A stretch of 11,406 nt of DNA from Paracoccaceae bacterium (lineage in GTDB: Bacteria > Pseudomonadota > Alphaproteobacteria > Rhodobacterales > Rhodobacteraceae), in contig SKOX01000464.1 of NCBI GenBank assembly GCA_007119835.1, forward strand, positions 1 through 11,406. The letters run 5' to 3'. The notes below the pieces were generated by a model, which saw nothing but the letters and a program-made list of their open reading frames with translations, ran no database searches and was not told where the DNA came from. Position numbers and translations under genes: made by a program. Below, piece by piece: positions 7,077 through 11,406 of the stretch; position 1 is the stretch's first letter, and each line of letters begins with the position of its first letter.

Positions 7077-10000
7077 ATGGCCGAGACGCGCGCCAACGGC
7101 AGCCCGGCGGAACGCCGCCACGAACGGAGCTGGACCGGACGCATCCGCAGCGCCTTCGTCCGCACCACGACCGAGCCCTCGGCCTTCGAGCGCGACCTGC
7201 GCGCAGCCGTCGCGGGCGAGGTCGACTTTGGCGCCCAGGCCCGCGCGCTCTACGCCACCGACGCCTCGAACTACCGCCAGGTGCCGATGGGCGTCGTCCT
7301 GCCCCGCAGCGTCGAGGACGTGATCCGCGCCGTCGAGATCGCCCGGGTCCACGATGCACCGGTCGTACCGCGCGGCGGCGGCACCAGCCTCGCCGGCCAG
7401 ACCTGCAACACCGGCCTCGTTCTCGACTTCTCGCGCCACCTCGACCGGGTGCTGTCGATCGATGCGCAGGCGCGCACCGCGCGGGTCGAGCCCGGCTGCA
7501 TCCCCGACACCCTGAGCGACGCGGCCGCCCCGCACGGCCTGATCTTCGGCCCCGACCCCGCGACCCACACCCACAACACCATCGGGGGCATGATCGGCAA
7601 CAACTCCGGCGGCGTGCATTCGGTGATGGCGGGGCTCACCGTCGACAACGTCGAGAGCCTCGACGTGCTGACCTACGACGGCCTGCGCATGGAGGTGGGC
7701 CCCACCGACGATAAGACGCTGGCCGCGATCATCGCCGAGGGCGGGCGGCGCGGCGACGTCTACAAGCGCCTCAAGGCGCTCCGCGACGCCCACGGCGACC
7801 GGATCCGCGCGGCCTTCCCCGACATCCCGCGCCGGGTCTCGGGCTTCTCGAACCTCGACTGGCTGCTGCCCGAGCTCGGCTTCCACGTCGCCCGCGCCCT
7901 GGTCGGCACCGAGGCGACCTGCGTCATCGTGCTCGGCGCCACGGTGCGCCTGGTGCCGGACCCGCCCGAGCGGATCACGGTGATCCTCGGCTTCCCCGAC
8001 ATCTACCGCGCGGCCGACGCGGTGCCGGCGGTGCTCGAACACGAACCCCTCGCCTGCGAGGGCCTCGACCGCACCCTGATCTCCAACATGCAGACCAAGG
8101 GCCTGCACGAGGACAAGGTGCCGATGCTCCCCGAGGGCGAGGGCTGGCTGGTGGTCGAACTCGGCGGCGCGAGCCACGAGGAGGCGGTGGAGCGGGGCAG
8201 ACGGCTCGCCGAGGCGATGGAGGCGGGCGGCGTCACGGCCAACCTGCTCGAGGAATCCGAGAAGCAGACCGAGATCCGCCTCCTGCGCGAATCGGGCCTC
8301 GGCGCCACCGCCTACGTCCCCGGCCTCGACGAGACCTGGGAGGGCTGGGAGGACACAGCCGTCCCGCGCGAGAAGCTCGGCGCCTACCTGCGCGAATTCC
8401 GCAAGCTGCTCGACAGGTACGGCTACGACACGGCGATGTACGGCCATTTCGGCGACGGCCTCGTGCACTGCCGGATCAACTTCGACCTCTCGACGGAAGA
8501 GGGGCTCAAGACCTTCCGCGCCTTCCTCGACGAGGCGGCGAAGCTCGTCGTGTCGTTCGGCGGCTCGCTCTCGGGCGAGCACGGCGACGGGCAGGCGCGG
8601 GCGCGGCTGCTCGAGATCATGTACGGTTCCGAGATGCTCGAGGTCTTCCGCGCCTTCAAGGCGGTCTGGGACCCCGACGGGCGGATGAACCCGGGCAAGG
8701 CGGTGGACGCCTACCCCGTGACTGCGAACCTCCGCGTCGGGCCGAACTACAGCCCGCCGAAGGTCACCGGCGCCTTCGCCTACGAGGCCGAGGGTGGCAG
8801 CTTCACCCGCGCGATCAACCGCTGCGTCGGCGTCGGCAAGTGCCGGCGCCTGTCGCCCGACGGCGAGGTGATGTGCCCGTCCTACATGGCGACACGCGAA
8901 GAGAAGCACTCGACCCGCGGCCGGGCGCGGCTGCTCTTCGAGATGCTGCGCGAGGGGCCGATCGCCGACGGCTGGCGCTCGGAGGCGGTGGAGGACGCGC
9001 TCGACCTCTGCTTCGCCTGCAAGGGCTGCAAGAGCGACTGCCCGGTCAACGTCGACATGGCGACCTACAAGGCCGAGTTCCGCGCCCGCCACTATGCCGG
9101 CCGCCTGCGGCCGCGGGTGGCCTACACCATGGGCATGATCCACCGCTGGGCGGGGGTCGGCGCGCGCGTGCCGACGCTCGCCAACGCCGCGACCGCACTG
9201 CCCGGGATCGGCGCGGTCGCGCGGTTCGTGGCGGGGATCGCGCCGGGGCGCGCGGTGCCGCGCTTCGCGGAAGAGACCTTCTCCTCATGGTTCGCCCGGC
9301 GCCCGGTCCTGCACAACGGCGGCGAGCGGGTGGTGTTCTGGCCCGACACCTTCAACGACCACTTCCACCCGGAGACGGCGAAGGCGGCGGTCCTCGCCCT
9401 CGAGGCGGCAGGCTTTTCCGTGACCGTGCCGGCCAAGCGGCTGTGCTGCGGCCGAGCGCTCTACGACTGGGGGCTGCTCGACACCGCCAAGGGCCTCCTG
9501 CGCGAGGCGGTCGAGGCGCTGCGCCCGGAGATCGAGGCGGGCACGCCGGTCGTCGGCATCGAGCCCGCCTGCGTCAGCGCGCTGCGCGACGAGCTGCCGG
9601 GGCTCCTCGGCGACGACCCGCTGGCCCGGCGCCTCAGCGCGCAGACCCGGTTCTTCTCCGAGTTCCTCGACGACCGCGACGTGGCCCTGCCCGAGACGCC
9701 CGGCCGCGCCGTGGTCCAGCTCCACTGCCACCAGCATGCGGTGCTGGACGCCGGGGCGGAATGGCGGCTGCTCGACCGCCTCGGCATCGAGGTCGCGGCG
9801 CGGCCCGCTGGCTGCTGCGGCATGGCGGGCTCGCTCGGCTTCGAGCGCGGCAAGCAGGCGGTGTCGGAGGCCGCCGCGCGGCGGGCGCTGCTGCCGGCGG
9901 TCGAGGGCAGCGACGGCGCGATGGTGGTGGCGAACGGCTTCAGCTGTCGCGAGCAGGTCGCGCACTTCACCGGCATCCGGGCGTGGCACGTCGCCGAGCT

Positions 10001-10085
10001 CGCGGCGAAGGCGCTGCGCCAGGACGCCGATTCGGAAGCATCCACCGCGGCAAGGTCTCGTTCCCCGACCCTTCGATCAGGTTAA
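7077..10085 (+). CDS. FAD-linked D-2-hydroxyacid dehydrogenase fused to Fe-S/CCG domain
   Basis: A 1002-residue fusion, similar in length and order to E. coli YdiJ (about 1018 residues). The FAD-binding half has PRGGGTSLAGQ (RGGGTS at 99-104) and GNNSGG (174-179). The FAD-oxidase C-terminal domain has HFGDGLVH with H457 and H464, and GEHGDG with E501 and H502. These fit the metal and catalytic sites of D-2-hydroxyglutarate/D-lactate dehydrogenases. The iron-sulfur half has C583-x5-C589 and C600, then C645, C648, C651 and C655 (CxxCxxCxxxCP), then two cysteine-rich CCG units with C790-C791 and C884 plus C913-C914, as in GlpC-like heterodisulfide-reductase-type domains. I infer oxidation of a D-2-hydroxy acid to a keto acid, with electrons leaving through Fe-S clusters to a membrane acceptor. 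AGGAG at 7065-7069, 7 bases before the ATG, fixes the start. The last 25 or so residues are Ser/Arg-rich and probably disordered. Confidence 0.92.
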   Translation: MAETRANGSPAERRHERSWTGRIRSAFVRTTTEPSAFERDLRAAVAGEVDFGAQARALYATDASNYRQVPMGVVLPRSVEDVIRAVEIARVHDAPVVPRGGGTSLAGQTCNTGLVLDFSRHLDRVLSIDAQARTARVEPGCIPDTLSDAAAPHGLIFGPDPATHTHNTIGGMIGNNSGGVHSVMAGLTVDNVESLDVLTYDGLRMEVGPTDDKTLAAIIAEGGRRGDVYKRLKALRDAHGDRIRAAFPDIPRRVSGFSNLDWLLPELGFHVARALVGTEATCVIVLGATVRLVPDPPERITVILGFPDIYRAADAVPAVLEHEPLACEGLDRTLISNMQTKGLHEDKVPMLPEGEGWLVVELGGASHEEAVERGRRLAEAMEAGGVTANLLEESEKQTEIRLLRESGLGATAYVPGLDETWEGWEDTAVPREKLGAYLREFRKLLDRYGYDTAMYGHFGDGLVHCRINFDLSTEEGLKTFRAFLDEAAKLVVSFGGSLSGEHGDGQARARLLEIMYGSEMLEVFRAFKAVWDPDGRMNPGKAVDAYPVTANLRVGPNYSPPKVTGAFAYEAEGGSFTRAINRCVGVGKCRRLSPDGEVMCPSYMATREEKHSTRGRARLLFEMLREGPIADGWRSEAVEDALDLCFACKGCKSDCPVNVDMATYKAEFRARHYAGRLRPRVAYTMGMIHRWAGVGARVPTLANAATALPGIGAVARFVAGIAPGRAVPRFAEETFSSWFARRPVLHNGGERVVFWPDTFNDHFHPETAKAAVLALEAAGFSVTVPAKRLCCGRALYDWGLLDTAKGLLREAVEALRPEIEAGTPVVGIEPACVSALRDELPGLLGDDPLARRLSAQTRFFSEFLDDRDVALPETPGRAVVQLHCHQHAVLDAGAEWRLLDRLGIEVAARPAGCCGMAGSLGFERGKQAVSEAAARRALLPAVEGSDGAMVVANGFSCREQVAHFTGIRAWHVAELAAKALRQDADSEASTAARSRSPTLRSG

Positions 10086-10100
10086 CGCTCTGGACTTTCT

Positions 10101-10159
10101 AAGGCAAGGCAGGAGCTTGCGCCTTCGCCCACGTGTGGGCACGTCGCCCCGGATGGGCG
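10101..10159 (+). terminator. Inverted-repeat cluster between convergent genes, possible two-way terminator
   Basis: The 82-base gap between two converging genes holds several short inverted repeats. GCAAG (10104-10108) pairs with CTTGC (10116-10120). GCCCAC (10127-10132) pairs with GTGGGC (10135-10140). CGCCC (10145-10149) pairs with GGGCG (10155-10159). No T-run follows on either strand, so intrinsic termination would be non-canonical. Location between stops and density of pairing arms support a termination or RNA-end role. Confidence 0.4.
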
Positions 10160-10167
10160 GTCGGCGG

Positions 10168-11406
10168 TCATTCCGCCGCGGAGGACTGGATCTCGGGTTC
10201 GGCCTCCGGGTCGGTGACCGAGGCGGGCGGGCGGTGGGGCAGGTCGATCCGGAAGACGGCGCCGGGAGCGTTCGGCATGACCCGCAGGTCGCCGCCGAGG
10301 TTGCGCATGATCTCCCGCGCGATCGGCAGGCCGAGGCCGGCCGACCCGGTGATCGTCGCCTCCCCGAGCCGCGCGAACTTCTCGAACACCTCCTCGCGCG
10401 CGGATTCGGGGATACCGGGTCCGCGGTCGGCGACCTCGATGAAGGCGCCCTCGGGCTTCGGCCCCATGCGGATGGTGATGAGCGGGTCCTCTCCCCGCCC
10501 GTACTTCACCGCGTTCGAGATCAGGTTGATGACCACCTGGGCGATGCGGTCGAAATCCGTCTCGACGGTCACGTCCTCGCCTTCCTCCATCCGCAGGACC
10601 CGCACCCCACTCGACTTGATCATGCCCTCAGTGCTCCACAGCGCGCGATCGATGACCTCCGCGAGGCTCACCTCGCCGATGTGGAAGGTCACCCGGCCCG
10701 ATTCGAGGAAGGAGAGATCCAGGATCTCGTCGAGGAGCCGGGTCAGCCGCTGGGCCTCCTCCCGGATGATGCCGAGAAAGCGCTGCGCGTCCTCGGAGCC
10801 GACGTCGGGCATCTCGCCGAGGATCTCGGCGAAGGAGCGGATCGAGGTCATCGGCGTCCTGAGCTCGTGGGAGACCTGGGCCAGGAACGCGTCCTTGAGC
10901 GCGTCCATCCGCTTCAGCTGGTCGTTGGCGTCGCGCAGCTGGCTTGCGGTCTCCTCGAGCTCGCGGGACTTCGCCTCGAGCCGACGCGAGGTCTCAATGA
11001 GCTGCAGGGTTTCGTCGGCGATTTTCATCAGGCCGTCGACCGAGACGGTGCCGCGACCGGCGATCTGGGAGACGAGCTCGTGCGCCGAAGCGGCCCCGAC
11101 GGCGCCGGCGAGCTCGCGCTCGAGGCTCTGGATGAAGCCGTCGGTCGGGTCGGGCAGCGCACCGGCCTTGCCCTGCGCGCGGGCCGCCCGGGCGAACAGC
11201 GTCTGCGCCCGCTGGGTGCCGAGGATGCGCGTGGCGAGGGTGAGCAGGTCCTCGGAGGTGGCTGACCGCGCCACCAAGCTCGGCGCGCCGGAGGTCTGGC
11301 GGAAGACGTCGACGAACTGGGCGGCCTGGAACTGCTCGAGCGGGCGCGGCGTCGTCGCCAGCGAGATCCCGACGAAGAGCGACACGTTGGCGAGCATCGT
11401 CCAGAA
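10168..11406 (-). CDS. Transporter-linked sensor histidine kinase (SLC5/STAC/HK, CbrA-like), C-terminal part; 5' end outside window
   Basis: The C-terminal part of a membrane sensor kinase. The frame is open to the right edge, where it reads FWT before the first visible Met (nt 11397), so the true start lies beyond the window. Residues are numbered from that Met. A hydrophobic stretch at 1-15, followed by PLEQFQAAQFVDVF, matches the end of the sodium/solute symporter domain in CbrA-type kinases. A STAC-like linker follows at about 48-113 (LATRILG, then ELAGAVGAASAHELV). A coiled coil spans about 133-168. The DHp helix holds the phospho-acceptor H177 in SHELRTP. The ATPase domain has N291/N295, D324-x-G-x-G, and GSAGLGL at 351-357. 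All kinase boxes are intact. Related proteins couple uptake or sensing of a solute to a response regulator, and none is visible here. It is convergent with the FAD/Fe-S gene, so not in that operon. Confidence 0.9.
   Translation of the reverse strand, partial: FWTMLANVSLFVGISLATTPRPLEQFQAAQFVDVFRQTSGAPSLVARSATSEDLLTLATRILGTQRAQTLFARAARAQGKAGALPDPTDGFIQSLERELAGAVGAASAHELVSQIAGRGTVSVDGLMKIADETLQLIETSRRLEAKSRELEETASQLRDANDQLKRMDALKDAFLAQVSHELRTPMTSIRSFAEILGEMPDVGSEDAQRFLGIIREEAQRLTRLLDEILDLSFLESGRVTFHIGEVSLAEVIDRALWSTEGMIKSSGVRVLRMEEGEDVTVETDFDRIAQVVINLISNAVKYGRGEDPLITIRMGPKPEGAFIEVADRGPGIPESAREEVFEKFARLGEATITGSAGLGLPIAREIMRNLGGDLRVMPNAPGAVFRIDLPHRPPASVTDPEAEPEIQSSAAE

Noticed and set aside
7109..7133. 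GGAAC within the first codons of the FAD/Fe-S gene
   Set aside because: No GTT-type -10 occurs 16 or 17 bases downstream.
7026..9143. A 705-codon minus-strand open frame opposite the FAD/Fe-S gene
   Set aside because: It mirrors codon structure of the real gene, is compositionally biased and has no family motifs.
11328..11353. GGAAC-N17-CGTC on the plus strand inside the kinase gene
   Set aside because: The -10 lacks the final T, and the site is inside a conserved coding region and antisense to it; most likely chance.

Overview
The window is GC-rich (roughly 70% by eye), densely coding DNA. It most likely comes from an alphaproteobacterium, perhaps a Methylobacterium-like member of the Rhizobiales. 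The grounds are codon use dominated by G/C in third positions, the protein families present, and two promoter-like sites that fit the consensus of EcfG, the general-stress sigma factor confined to Alphaproteobacteria. The genus is a guess. I see no mobile element, tRNA, rRNA or CRISPR array, and no gene-free stretch longer than about 120 bases.

Layout. (1) Positions 1-666 hold the C-terminal half of nicotinate phosphoribosyltransferase (pncB), cut by the left edge. (2) A 118-base gap carries GGAAC-N16-CGTT at 732-756, just ahead of three closely packed genes: a short-chain dehydrogenase with a C-terminal membrane segment (785-1843), a small PPC/DUF296 protein (1857-2318) and a GH15 glucoamylase/trehalase-type hydrolase (2308-4128, overlapping the previous gene by 11 bases). 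(3) Thirteen bases after the GH15 stop a second site, GGAAC-N16-GGTT (4141-4165), precedes another tight operon: a pyruvate-oxidase-like ThDP enzyme (4206-5960), a mandelate-racemase-type enolase-superfamily enzyme (5966-7063) and a 1002-residue FAD/Fe-S D-2-hydroxyacid dehydrogenase-type fusion (7077-10085). (4) On the minus strand, convergent with these, lies the C-terminal part of a transporter-linked histidine kinase (SLC5/STAC/HK, CbrA-like; 10168-11406), cut by the right edge.

How the genes may work together. The two plus-strand units look like consecutive general-stress transcription units. The second contains the same three enzyme classes as the classical mandelate pathway: an MR-type racemase, a flavin 2-hydroxyacid dehydrogenase and a ThDP 2-keto acid decarboxylase/oxidase. 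They appear as different subfamilies and, apparently, under stress control. I infer a module that interconverts or dehydrates a hydroxy acid, oxidises it to a 2-keto acid and decarboxylates that oxidatively, with electrons perhaps passing to the quinone pool. The substrate is unknown. The GH15 enzyme could supply glucose from trehalose or alpha-glucan in the same response. These links rest on gene order, motifs and promoter pattern only.
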